The notes under the pieces are model-generated. The model made no database searches and was not told the origin of the DNA. It saw nothing but the letters and a program-made list of their open reading frames with translations. This document shows positions 54,706 to 64,000 of a DNA stretch of 64,000 nucleotides, piece after piece. Position 1 is the stretch's first letter. Each line of letters starts with the position of its first letter. The stretch lies in contig CM043968.1 in the NCBI GenBank assembly GCA_014529385.2, positions 125,883,518-125,947,517 on the forward strand. The letters are read 5' to 3'. Position numbers and translations under genes: made by a program. This stretch comes from Adiantum capillus-veneris (Eukaryota > Streptophyta > Polypodiopsida > Polypodiales > Pteridaceae).

Positions 54706-55957
54706 ACCGAAAGGGTCTCCGTTGTTGGTTAACATAACCGTTTGTCTATATTTTGAGCTCATGTTCATTCAAGGCCCTAAAATTGGGATTGGATGGGAGT
54801 GTGTCCCGACTTGGTGGTGAGACCCGCAGATGCGTCTGGAAATTGGTCTAGTCTTGGTAGGCTTGATGTTGACGGGAAAAGGATGAAGGAAAAATGGAAT
54901 CCAAGAAGGGATCGTATAAGGGAGGAGGATGTGATTTAATTAAGGAACTCTTATAATTGTTTGATAATAATTAACTTTGGAAAGGCTAGGAACCTAAATT
55001 GTCCATCCTGCAATTTTCCTCATTAGTCGAACGTTTGTTCAGCTTCTTGGAATATTTATCTAAAAGGAACTTAAGGCTTTCCCAAACAAGATAAAGAAAA
55101 ATATGAATTGGAAATTTTGTAAAGGTGCCCTTTCCACACATGGCAGAGGAGAGAGAATACCCAAGTCCTAGGACAAGGATAGGGATATGCATGGAGAAGT
55201 ATATGTGATTGCTTGAAATATAGTTATATAACTTTAATAACACTAAAGGAAAAAGAAAGTAAAATATTCTAAAATGGAAAAAAGTGGGAACGACCTTATA
55301 AATGCACATGTAAGGGTGTGCAGCAGTTTGCATGCTGCTTTCAAATGCTTGAAATGTATTCTTGGTTTGACATGTTTGGAATAGTGTTTTCTAGTATCAT
55401 ATTTTGAAGGGTTAATTTGTTGGCCGAGAAGTTGAACCCAATTTTATGTTGTCCATTAAGTTAAGTTAAGAATGGGGAAAGGGATTTCAATTTATGGAGT
55501 GGGAATCAAACTTGGAAACAAGGGATTCATATAGATTATAAATACACTCATCTTAGGGGAACACACTGATGACTGTGCTTGGTCATAACCAAGAAAAAAG
55601 CATCCCATGACCTGGAACCAAGGGTGAATTAGAGAACTTCCACCACTTGACCCTAGAAGGCTGAGCTCACATTTAGTTTAATGACGTTGATTGGAAAATT
55701 TAATTCGATAAGGAAAGATATTTTGGGGCTAAGGGTTCCATATGAGAAAAAGTGACTGTTATCACCCCCTTGAGTTGGCATCAAAGAGCAGTAGGAGTCC
55801 TGTCTTGGTGTCAGTCTCAAGAGGGAGGGATATCAAGAATTGTGGTGTATCCATTTGGAGATAGTGCAGTTGGCAGTCCTTGGCATGGCCCTCACACATT
55901 CATCCACCTAATCATGGGATAAAATACCAATGTACAATGACATAACACCCTAGAAAA
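54706..55957. other. No gene seen
   Basis: Intergenic or degraded transposon DNA. A short ORF on the minus strand (54986-55333) has no recognisable motif. Confidence 0.5.
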
Positions 55958-56455
55958 ATGGTGTTACTGAAAGATAAAACGGGAGATGGCATGATGAGTC
56001 AAGCTTTACCACATTTGTTTTGGCTTGAGGTCATCATGTGTGCTATTTATGTACTCAATAGGTGTCCTACAAAAGCCTTGGAGTCTATGACTCCATATGA
56101 AGCATGGTATGATAAAAAGCCTTCTATTGATCACAAGTGCATTTTTGGATGTTTAGCTTATGCTTTGGTGTCACAAATGCAACGTACAAAATTGGATGAT
56201 AAGGTGAGAAATTCATTTTTGTTGGTTATTGTACTGAAGTGTATCTTGGTTTCACGGGATGTTGTTTTGTGGAAGATTCTATTCAGCCCTTGTTTTCATG
56301 TACTAGAGACAATAATTCATTTTTGTTGATTATACTACTGAAAGTAAAGGTTATAGGTTGTACCATCTAGAAACAAAGTATATTTTGGTCTCAAGGGATA
56401 CTGTTTTGTGGAAGATTCTGCTCAACCCTTGTTGTCATGTACTAGAGACAATAAT
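55958..56455 (+). pseudogene. Ty1/copia integrase remnant
   Basis: LFWLEVIMCAIYVLNRCPTK, SMTPYEAWYDKKPSIDHKCI and FGCLAYALV are the C-terminal integrase/GKGY-side blocks of Ty1/copia. The normal continuation (KLDDK, SRDVV) is then broken. From 56211 the sequence is tandemly duplicated (about 56211-56316 and 56317-56455, both ending TAGAGACAATAAT). Only this fragment of the element is visible. Confidence 0.85.
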
Positions 56456-56461
56456 GTAAGT

Positions 56462-56649
56462 TGTTAAACTAATGGAACACTAAGAAGGATCACCCATTTT
56501 TTATAATATTTAATTTTGATAGATCAAAAAGGTTATTTTTTATGGAAATGTGCCTCTCAAGAGGAATGTATACAAGCCAAAGTTTTGTAACCCTAGGGGA
56601 CTTTTTGAATTAATCAATCTTTGCGTCTACTATATGCCATGTTTGTGTG

Positions 56650-56694
<45 letters not shown>

Positions 56695-57312
56695 ATCTCT
56701 TTGCTATGAGTGCTACAAAGCATCCATTGCAAAGCCAACACCACCAACAAGTTAGAAATGGTGAGGGCTATGCACCAACGCCAAGCTTGCAAATTTTTGG
56801 TTCCATCATGAGGCGATCTCCCACGAGCTTTTGAGTGAGTTACCTTGCAAACAGTGTGTCTATTTTGCAAGTTCTTCATACCAGTAGGTTCAAGCAAGTA
56901 GAGATACACATTAGGATCATACAAACAAAGAATTGGTGACCTGCAATAGACTATATGTCTTCATATGTGTTTGTTGCACCAAGTGCTTACGTGTAGGATA
57001 TAGGGTTAGAGTCCATAGGGTAGTGACCTCTTGGTAAGTAGAGTAACCCTTGTGAGTTTCGAGGAAATTTGAGGAATTTTGGTCTTGATTTGGTAGTGTG
57101 AGTACTGTAGGTTGTATTGCAGTCACAAGCACATAAGATGTCTGGATATGGTTTCCTCAAGTAGTGAGTGTCTTAGAAGGCCGCGTAGGCAATTGAAAAC
57201 CATATATTTGCTTCCACACGCCTACGGGTTGAGCTACGTCCTTGGCTGACATTTTGGTATCTTGGTTTAGTTCTCGCTATGCTAGTGTTTGCTTGTGGCA
57301 TATCCACCAATA
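56462..57312 (+). repeat. Plus-strand LTR of the element A family
   Basis: Reverse-complement match to element A's LTR: GCAAAGAGATAATACCTCTC, GGTGCATAGCCCTCACCATT on the U3/R side, and CGCCTACGGGTTGAGCTACG, TTTAGTTCTCGCTATG near the end. Begins about TGTTAAACTAATGG and ends ...ATCCACCAATA. A (GA)n run is at 56652-56689. Diverged; ends approximate. Confidence 0.65.
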
Positions 57313-57313
57313 T

Positions 57314-57332
57314 TGATGCCATTGTCAGGGAT
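57314..57332 (+). promoter_or_regulatory. Decayed primer-binding site
   Basis: TGATGCCATTGTCAGGGAT follows the LTR at the same place as TGGCGCCGCTGCTCGGGGA in element A. The differences are mostly G-to-A and C-to-T. Confidence 0.65.
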
Positions 57333-57347
57333 GAAAGACCTAGGTAG

Positions 57348-57527
57348 TATTAGATAAATAGATTCAATAAAGACTAAATTAAATCATAAGAACAACTCTT
57401 TGCAAGTGTTGTAGCTGATAAAAAAGGCACTCATATACAAAAACGTAATGTCCCTATATATAGGGAGCTCAAAAAGGGGGTAAATCCTATATCTAGGGAG
57501 TGATTGTAGAGATATAGAAAAGGGTCC

Positions 57528-57600
<73 letters not shown>

Positions 57601-57772
57601 CTGGAAGACTACGGCTAAACTTAGAGTGATGTAAGGAGAGAATTGAGAGTGCTAAAGGTAAAAAGGCCCTAGAGAGCAAAAAACCCTTTCACCCTATTGA
57701 AAGCTTTAAAATGAAGATTTAAACTAGGACTAAGGTACTCCTAGGCTAGGGCATTAGGCTTGATCTCCAACA
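57348..57772 (-). mobile_element. Solo LTR nested in the leader, target duplication GGTAG
   Basis: 425 bp beginning TATTAG and ending CTCCAACA (minus sense TGTTGGAG...), flanked by GGTAG at 57343-57347 and 57773-57777. Removing it restores a leader continuous with element A (GTAGGTGACCT). Contains a palindromic CCCTATATATAGGG and a long (GA)n run (57531-57599). No internal genes, so a solo LTR or tiny LTR element. Confidence 0.7.
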
Positions 57773-58199
57773 GGTAGGTGACCTAGACTAGTCTTATGAG
57801 GTAGAAGTCCCTCTGGTTTTCCAGAGTCTTGTTATTTTATTTTAGGTAGGATCTGGGAGCTAGAATCTTGAGATATAGGAGAGGTGCTAGGGAGCATGTG
57901 ACTTGCCTGGATTTTTTGCCATAGGTAGTATTAGTTGTGTTTTAGTGTTGATGGTGTGTGAGTGATTTGTGAGGTGATAAAAATGATAGCTAGTTTGTGT
58001 GAAGCAATGAATCATTTTTCTAATCATAAATGCAACACCCCGTATGATGTGTAGGAGTAGTTGTAGATATGATATGTTGAGTATGATCTAGAGCTAGTAA
58101 GGGCTAAGGGCTAGTAGAAGACCAAATTTGACAAAACAGACTGCACCAAAGTGTTCAAAAATTAACTCAAGGGTTTCCAATGTCGAGGCTTGCTGATGT
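57773..58199 (+). other. Leader fragment of the plus-strand element A relative
   Basis: GTAGGTGACCTAGACTAGTC, TTATTTTATTTTAGGTAGG, GAGAGGTGCTAGG and TGATCTAGAGCTAGTA match the element A leader in reverse complement. It ends somewhere before the oppositely oriented element C. Confidence 0.55.
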
Positions 58200-58718
58200 T
58201 TCCTTCCAAAGAGCAAATCTTGTAGCTTGTGTGCTCTTTACTTGATTGTACCCTCGGGATGCTTTAGCACGCTGATTGCCTGAGCTGTTGGTATCAGTTT
58301 TGTTTGTTGTCGAGCTTTTATCCGCCATTGATATCTTGGTTCGTCTTGGTTAGAATGGTGTGGTTGAGTTCTCTGAGACTTAACTTTCCATTGCTTGATT
58401 GGTTTTCCAGTTTGTGGAGAAGATAAGTGCTCCTTTTTCTTCCAAATCCATTTTGTGTTAGGTTCCTTGCTCGGAGATGCTCGTCTCTGTGTTTTGATCT
58501 TTGGAACCATCTTGGTTTTGTCGATGATGTTTTGGGCACCCAGATTTGAATCGGCTTGTCCTTAAGCTGTGCTTTTGGTACACAAATTTTCCCAACTCCT
58601 TGCATGCTCTTGGTAGCATTTACTGGTCAAGAGGTTGGAGAAGATTTATTGCTTTGTGGTTTATTCTATGGACTACTCCCTTCCACTCCTTTTTGCTTGG
58701 TGCAATTGGAACAATGAG
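58200..58718 (-). pseudogene. Element C pol tail with W-x-P-K motifs
   Basis: Basic, Gln/Ser/Thr-rich frames with KICVPKAQ, QIWVPKTSSTKPRW, TKWIWKKKE, KQWKVKSQ and YQWRIKARQ. Stops interrupt. Same place as the tails of elements A and B. Confidence 0.5.
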
Positions 58719-59141
58719 TTATCCGCCTTTAGGTGATAGCTTGAGATGATTGGTATCCCAATCTGGTATTGCCTTGTATGTCCGCATCCAGGGAATTCCA
58801 AGAATCATTGTCTCATTCATGTGTTCATCTGGTAAGCATACAAACTGATGAGTACATGAATATCCATGTACTATCACATTCAAGTTGACTACTCCCAATG
58901 TTGGTGTTGGGTTCTTGTTGCATCCTTTAATAGTTGCTATTCCTGCTGCCAAAGACTGACTTGTATCTTTCTTGTACGTGGAATAATTGACTGCATTTAC
59001 TCTAGATCTTGTATTGAACAATGCATTTGTGCTATGGTTATTGAGTTGTACTTTGATGTGAAGGTCCATTCCATCTAACCATTCCTCATCCGTTGACACT
59101 GCATCTTTCTGCAATTCCCATTGTCGGTCATCTATTTCCAT
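58719..59141 (-). pseudogene. Element C second retropepsin-like domain
   Basis: VSTDEEWLDGMDLHIKVQLN, then NALFNTRSRVNAVNYSTYKK at the active-site position and NETMILGIPWMRTYKAIPDW at the end. The catalytic motif reads NTR where DTG is expected, so it is dead; each change fits G-to-A. Preceding E-E-W-L-D matches EDWLD in element B. Confidence 0.65.
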
Positions 59142-60590
59142 AGAGTTGATGGGAATAGGTGTTTGTTGATTCTTGAGAGCAGTTTTCCTTTTGAGTACCT
59201 GACGCCGAGCTTCCTCCTACCGGGGCTTCATCAATAACCTGCTCTGGATGCATGCATTCTTTCTAGCAATTCATTGGTTAGTGGCAAATTGTACTTATTT
59301 AAACGACATCCACTTAATCCAGTTAGCCATTGGTTCACCATAAGGATGGACAACTTAACTGCTCCACTTGGAGATACATCTTCAATGATAAACGGTCCGT
59401 TTTCCTTTTTCTTAAACTTGGGAGTGTGTTGCTTAAGGGAATAGGCTAAAACTAAATCCCCTTTTTTTTGAAGATTTTTGTAATTAAATGGGAATCAAAA
59501 AATTGTTTTTGTTTTTGCTTCTGTGCATAGATGTGAGCTACAACAGTTAGCCTTTGCTCATCTAGCTTTTCTAAATCTTCAAGTCTCTCTGACAATTCAT
59601 ATCCAGTCCACTCAAGATCCTTAGCTACCCTTAGTGTTGGCAATAGAAATTCTATTGGCAATATGGCATCCAGACCATAAACAAGGTTAAAGGGTGTAGC
59701 ATTTAAAACTGTTTTGAATGAAACTCGATAATCCCATAGAGCCACATGGAGATTCATTTCCCAATCGTCCTTCCTGAACTAACCACTTTAGTCAATACTG
59801 AGCTAAGAATTTTATTCGTATGCTCAGCTCGTCCGTTTGCTTGTGGGTGATAGGGAGCTGATTTGTTATGATTTGATTCATTAAGCAGATACTTGATTAC
59901 CTCATTGAGGAAATGAGTTCCTCTATCACTGACACTTTCTATTGGCAGTCCATATTTGTGAATACATACTCATATAAGAATGCGGCAGTGGTTCTGGCAT
60001 CATTCTTTTGAGTTGCTTTAGCCTCGACCCATATAGTCAAATAGTCTGTAGGTACAATGACATATTGAGCTTGGGTTCTATAAGCAGGTGGCTCTACTGG
60101 CCCAACAAAGTCTATACCCCATTTTGCGAAAGCTCTAGCTCCCATCATTGGTCTTAAGGGCATGCTATCTACACGTGTTGGCATTTTTACTCGTTGAAAA
60201 GCATCACATCTCCGAACATATTCTTTGGGATCTGCAAAAATTGTTGGCCACCATATACCTGCCATTAAGATTGCTCTTACAGTGGTCTCACTAGAGAAGT
60301 GACCTCAAGCTAATTCAATGTGTGCTTGTTCTATAATTGGAATATACTCGTCTAATTTGCACAAAGACGCAAATGTTGGTCCTTACCTCTCCAATATAAT
60401 TGGTTTCCAATAAGAGCATAATCTCTTGCTTCAGTTTCAATTGCTCTTTGATGACGTTTACTCATATCCTCAGGAAATGTTCGGCTTGATAAGTAAGTAA
60501 CTAGGTAGCTACTCCACTTAGGAACATGCGACATTTGAAACAATGTTATATGAGGTGTGGGTGTTTGTTTTTTACATTGAGGACAATCCT
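59142..60590 (-). pseudogene. Element C integrase core and C-terminus
   Basis: The second H2C2 module (about 60325-60196: HIELA, stop, GHFSSETT, GIWWPTIFADPKEYVRRCDA) has its last Cys changed to Phe. Core: ARAFAKWGIDFVGPVEPPAY, IVPTDYLTIW; later VSDRGTHFL-like and LPITHKQTDELSI-like blocks in broken frames near 59900-59820; then LHVALWDYRVSFKTVLNATP (59750) and QKQKQFFDSHLITKIF. Ends with SPSGAVKLSI-like integrase tail. Confidence 0.7.
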
Positions 60591-60701
60591 TTACAAAGAG
60601 GGAACATCACTCCTCATAGTTGGCCAAAATACTCCAAGTCTCAAGACCCTTTGCATAGTTTGGTCTTCGGCAAAGTGAAGTCCTACTATGGTAATATGTG
60701 C
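60570..60701 (-). pseudogene. Element C first H2C2-like module
   Basis: AHITIVGLHFAEDQTMQRVL, GVFWPTMRSDV, a frameshift, then KDCPQCK give a full H-x-H...C-x2-C zinc-binding pattern ahead of the normal integrase module. Equivalent to 18240-18374 in element A. Confidence 0.65.
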
Positions 60702-61076
60702 TTGACTTAGGTATTGGGTTTTCTCTTCAGGATTAATGCATAAGAGCAATATTCCATCTTGATTTCTTTTGTACAACCTTCGAGCTAACAATTGATACAT
60801 CGCCAATTGCTCAATTAATCTGATTGTAATAGGAAGTGGTACTTGTGAATCCACTTGAGCTATGGTCATCAACGATACCATATTTTTTTACCATTGAGGT
60901 ATCATTTCCATGGAGAACAGAGATGCATCGGGTAGATCATCATCTACTCCTTAGATGGTTCCCCTGAAACAATCCTAGATAGATGATTTTCTCTTTGATG
61001 AGTAGTGTCCTTTTTTATAACCATAGTGAAATCAAATTCCAGAAGAATGATGAACCATCTCACTATTCTTCCTGTG
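60702..61076 (-). pseudogene. Element C RNase H end and connection
   Basis: TGRIVRWFIILLEFDFTMVI, THQRENHLSRIVSGEPSKE, a TAG, then QVPLPITIRLIEQLAMYQLL and ARRLYKRNQDGILLLCINPE. Cut by element D at 61076. Confidence 0.7.
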
Positions 61077-61652
61077 TGTCACAGCTAGGGACTTGCTACG
61101 CGCCGTGTGCAAGCCACAAAGGCTCCTAGCACACAGTCATACAACAGACAAGCTCACAAGGAAGAACGGTGTGTCACTCACCTTCCTGCGTAGTTGCGAA
61201 TGAAGGATTCCCGTGTCGCGAAGAAGAGGGAGACGCCGCTACGCCGCGCTCAACCGCCTCGCCGCCGTCATGCTGCCGCAACACTCGATCGCACACACAC
61301 TCTCACACTCTCACACTCTCTCTCTCTCACACACACACACACGCACACACACAAGGAGATGGTGAAGGAGAAGGTGGAGATGGAGCAAGAGCAGCTTCTA
61401 TTGCACAATGAGAGAATGACTCAATTTTAGGTTTAGTTGGCTTTTATGTGAGCTCACCCCATTCACACTTGGGCACCCATGCTTAGCCAACTAACCCTAG
61501 CATGTTCGTGTTAGAGTGCGCCTCTCATCGGCGATCACTCTACCTTTCCCTATTGGACCGACAAGCCCGGTGCCTGACTCTACTTAAATAAATAATACGG
61601 TTATGGTGTCCGTCGTAGGCGATAGGGTGTCCGTGAGCCACGAGGGTTAACA
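61077..61652 (-). repeat. Element D 3' LTR
   Basis: 576 bp; in the plus sense TGTCACAGCTAGGG to GAGGGTTAACA. Homologous along its length to the reversed LTR 50415-51022. Contains CA/CT microsatellite at 61290-61350. Serine/threonine-rich ORFs within are artefacts. Confidence 0.85.
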
Positions 61653-61666
61653 TTGCCCCCCTTCCT
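61653..61666 (-). promoter_or_regulatory. Element D polypurine tract
   Basis: Minus-strand AGGAAGGGGGGCAA immediately before the 3' LTR. Confidence 0.85.
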
Positions 61667-62889
61667 GATGTAGATTCCGTCCTCGGAAGCTATTGAGTTG
61701 AAGCTTGGTATGTCCATGTTGTAGAGCATCTAGATTTGAATCTACAAGGCAAAGTCATTGTTTTAGCAAGCGGAATTATATTGCCATAAATCATGAGGGG
61801 AATGTAAAGTACATGTGGAAATGAGTAAATGCAAGATTTATGAAATGTTAGACTGCCATTAAGGACAAATAAATTGCACTTTGAGTAAATTAATTAATCA
61901 AGAGTTTTGAGCTTATGGGTGAGTCTATCAATTAGTTAGCTATGACTAAGGTTAAAACAACTACTCTAGTACTAGCTAAGCTAAGAAGATTATCTAAATG
62001 CAAGATTCCCTAATTATGCTTTTCAGCTTTGATTAGCCAACTCGCTCTCACAACTGCAAACAAAAGCTTGAAATGTTAACTGTAAGCTCAATGGAAGTCT
62101 TTTAATTTTTCTTTATTTTTTTTATTTTTTATTTTAATACTTTTTTACTTTGGGTCACAATCATGTGACGTGTGTGCTTATTTTGTATGTCCGGGGTTTT
62201 TTGCTTCTCAAGGAAAAGCGCCCACATTGGGAACCTCTAGGGCTCTAGTACCATAGACAATACATGTGAGTGAAGTACCAATTCAAGCCAGGATTTCTCT
62301 TCCAACGTAAGATTTTTCATTTGTGGCACTTATGTTGTTTTTTTTTTTTTTTGCTTCCATTTCCTTGGTATTCGCACTAGTGTTTTTTGTTGTTTAAGTG
62401 AGCAAGACTTTCTCTGCCTAAAACATTCCTAAGGTCTCAAATACTCGGATAATTTTATTAGCTAGGCCTAGTGGTCAAGTAAATGAGTTAACCTAAAGTC
62501 ACGGTCTCCTAATCTCCAGGCTCATCCATAAGATTAAACTGGAGTTCAATCAACTTAAGCAAAGACAAATTTATACATCTATAATGGCAGATAACAATCA
62601 TAACTATTGCACTCAAATAAAGCATGAAAAATCATTATTCGCAATTACACATATCCACCAACATGAATCATGGAAAGTAGTACACCTGGAGGTATGGAGT
62701 GGCTCATTTCGTTGAAGCAGATGTCCTCAGCCATTTGGATGGAGATCCATATAAGTCCTACCTAACACATCCAAAAACAGGCACTATACCTCTAGGAGGC
62801 ATGTCAGTGTGAAAAATTAAAACTCCTAAAAAACAAACTCAAAACACAATCTAGACCCCTAACCTACCTATCTGTCACCCCTTTTAGAA
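61667..62889 (-). other. Element D 3' non-coding region
   Basis: Matches 49055-50402 of element B in reverse complement. T-rich runs at 62100-62160 and 62337-62352. No ORF of note. Confidence 0.65.
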
Positions 62890-63312
62890 TCAAGGAAAGA
62901 GGATATTATATAAACCGGGTGGCCACCCTAAGGCTAGGCCTCTATCCTCATCATCTAGATAAATAAAATTGTTGTCCGTGAGGCCATAGTCTTCCTCGGT
63001 CTCTATTAGTTCCTCTTCATCATCCTCTTGTGCAAGCATGCTAATCAAGAACCTCGCGATGCGTGGATACTCATCTTGTGCAAAAGAATAAGCATGTGCC
63101 ACTGGAGACACATTCGCTACTGGGTAGGGATCACTAGTTAGCCATAGACGTATCAGCCTTTCTAACTCCTCAAAATTTCTCTCACATGCAAGGCTCTCTA
63201 TCAAATCCCATTCGCAAGAAAGTATAGGGTAGCATACGTAGAACACTTGAGGAAAATACAAAGGGTACCTTTCATCAAAAATAGAAGTGCATGCCTATGG
63301 TGAAGTAGCCAT
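62890..63312 (-). pseudogene. ORF X of element D (one nonsense codon)
   Basis: From ATG at 63312, codon 6 is TAG. From there the frame is open to TGA at 62890: ERYPLYFPQVFYVCYPILSC, EWDLIESLACERNFEELERL, QEDDEEELIETEEDYGLTD, YLDDEDRGLALGWPPGLYNI and LFP. Same codon count as ORF X of element B with no gaps. An internal ATG at 63261 might still serve as a start. Function unknown. Confidence 0.7.
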
Positions 63313-63482
63313 TTCTGACAATACAGATAGATTTGGTTAGGCCTTTAAAACATAAGAGTTGTTTTTGTGTGTTGCTTGAATTGACACGGTGAATTTGGAC
63401 TTATATGTAAGATCTGATAGGGTGCTCTCTCGTTGCTAGTCGCTATTGCTCTTTACTATTTTTGTTTTTTGTGAGTATAAGG

Positions 63483-63493
63483 CTATATATATA
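63483..63493 (-). promoter_or_regulatory. TATA-like box upstream of ORF X, element D
   Basis: Minus-strand TATATATATAG about 170 bp before the ORF X ATG, in the same context (GGGAAT...AGCC) as in element B. Confidence 0.45.
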
Positions 63494-63570
63494 CATTCCC
63501 TAAGATTGGAATTGAGAGGTCAGGGAGGAAGGTTGAGAGGGGAGCGAGTGAATGATTGATGTTAGCAAAC

Positions 63571-63589
63571 ACTCCCCCCTTCCTTGGGT
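63571..63589 (-). promoter_or_regulatory. Extra polypurine tract after pol, element D
   Basis: Minus-strand CAAGGAAGGGGGGAGTGTT directly after the pol-tail stop, same place as 48392-48404. Confidence 0.55.
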
Positions 63590-63592
63590 AGA

Positions 63593-64000
63593 TCATACCT
63601 TTTGGAATGAGGTCGTCACCTTTTGAAACCAATTGTTCCAAGTTGTTATGGGTGAAGGTTTTAACCAATAGTTTTCGACAGCCCTATGCGTTTCATCTAG
63701 TTGCAAGGGTGGTAAGGTACTCTCCCATGATTTTATTTGCAACATTGTTGTAGGTGGTGAACTTACCCCGGGAGGTGCAAACTCTTTCGTGCTTGTATGG
63801 ATATGTACAGTGGTAGGTGGAGGTTGTGTCGAAGCTTCTATTTGCGTATAGGAACTACATGAAGAGCAAGAAGCTTCATTTGATTTCCCTGTTCCTGAGG
63901 TAGGTGGAACAAATCGTTCTTTCTTTGGTACCCAAACTAGCTCTAGAGCGGGTGTGTAACATTCCATGATTTTTTCCTTTCCGCGATTTTCAATTTGTTT
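63593..64000 (-). CDS. Element D pol tail, partial at the right edge
   Basis: The open frame enters from the edge (KQIENRGKEKIMECYTPALE), then LVWVPKKERFVPPTSGTGKS, PPLQLDETHRAVENYWLKPS and WNNWFQKVTTSFQKV, ending TGA at 63593-63595. Nearly identical to the element B tail, far closer than the two ORF X copies are to each other. Confidence 0.7.
   Translation of the reverse strand, partial: KQIENRGKEKIMECYTPALELVWVPKKERFVPPTSGTGKSNEASCSSCSSYTQIEASTQPPPTTVHIHTSTKEFAPPGVSSPPTTMLQIKSWESTLPPLQLDETHRAVENYWLKPSPITTWNNWFQKVTTSFQKV

Larger units (their letters stand above)
58200..61076 (-). mobile_element. Element C: 3' half of a third Ty3/gypsy relative
   Basis: Reads on the minus strand from the RNase H end (61076) through integrase, second protease-like domain and tail. 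It is interrupted at 61076/61077 by insertion of element D, so RT and gag lie beyond the window or are lost. Closest to element A: both have two H2C2 modules and ARAFAKWGID(F/Y)VG. Confidence 0.75.
61077..64000 (-). mobile_element. Element D: 3' end of a minus-strand element B relative
   Basis: LTR 61077-61652, polypurine tract 61653-61666, non-coding region, ORF X 62890-63312, TATA-like box, second polypurine tract and pol tail to the window edge. The order mirrors element B. Five bases left of the LTR are CTGTG (61072-61076), the expected half of the target duplication. Confidence 0.85.

Noticed and set aside
58866-59078. Plus-strand ORF in the element C protease region
   Set aside because: The minus strand carries the recognisable retropepsin-like motifs; the plus-strand frame has none.
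1-64000. tRNA, rRNA, snoRNA and miRNA genes
   Set aside because: I saw no tRNA box A/box B pair or rRNA sequence on reading both strands. The hairpins at 9004 and 37939 are better explained as transposon structures without small-RNA data.

Overview
The window looks like transposable-element-packed nuclear DNA from a land plant, probably one with a large genome. The evidence is nested Ty3/gypsy elements, a plant-type CACTA (En/Spm) transposon with Tnp2- and TnpA-like genes, a Ty1/copia remnant, and very long (TC)n/(TG)n microsatellites. I see no bacterial operons, no tRNA or rRNA genes and no convincing intact host gene. I cannot name the species.

Layout. 1-979 and 9130-~9670: 5' leader and partial gag of a minus-strand Ty3/gypsy element, split by a complete CACTA transposon (980-9126, 3-bp target duplication ATT). 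~9671-16045: poorly assignable retroelement-like DNA with a TATA box and about 13 copies of a ~152-bp tandem repeat (11.02-13.03 kb). 16046-35178: element A, a decayed minus-strand Ty3/gypsy element of the Athila/Tat/Ogre side. Its 5' LTR is interrupted by a complete minus-strand chromovirus-like element (26996-34415, target duplication GATTG). 35179-40689: unassigned DNA with a near-perfect cruciform, possibly a DNA transposon with long inverted ends. 40690-51022: element B, a plus-strand, 5'-truncated relative of element A with its 3' LTR. ~53942-54500: a decayed minus-strand LTR of the element B family. 55958-56455: copia integrase remnant. 56462-~58150: plus-strand LTR, decayed primer site and leader of the element A family, carrying a nested solo LTR (57348-57772, target duplication GGTAG). 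~58200-61076: element C, the minus-strand 3' half of another relative, cut by insertion of element D (61077 to the window edge, minus strand), which belongs to the element B family.

Main biological point. Elements A, B and C share an unusual polyprotein plan: Gag with zinc knuckles, a first retropepsin-like domain, RT, RNase H, integrase, and then a second retropepsin-like domain after the integrase, followed by a tail rich in W-x-P-K motifs. A and C also carry two successive H2C2 zinc-binding modules before the integrase core. Elements B and D carry, downstream of pol, an extra polypurine tract, a TATA-like box and a 140-codon acidic ORF (ORF X) that aligns without gaps between the two. The leaders of A and of the left-hand relative carry regularly spaced 22-bp palindromes. 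These shared features are the best candidates for undescribed biology here. Nearly all coding regions are decayed, with many nonsense codons explainable as C-to-T or G-to-A changes, as expected of methylated plant transposons.
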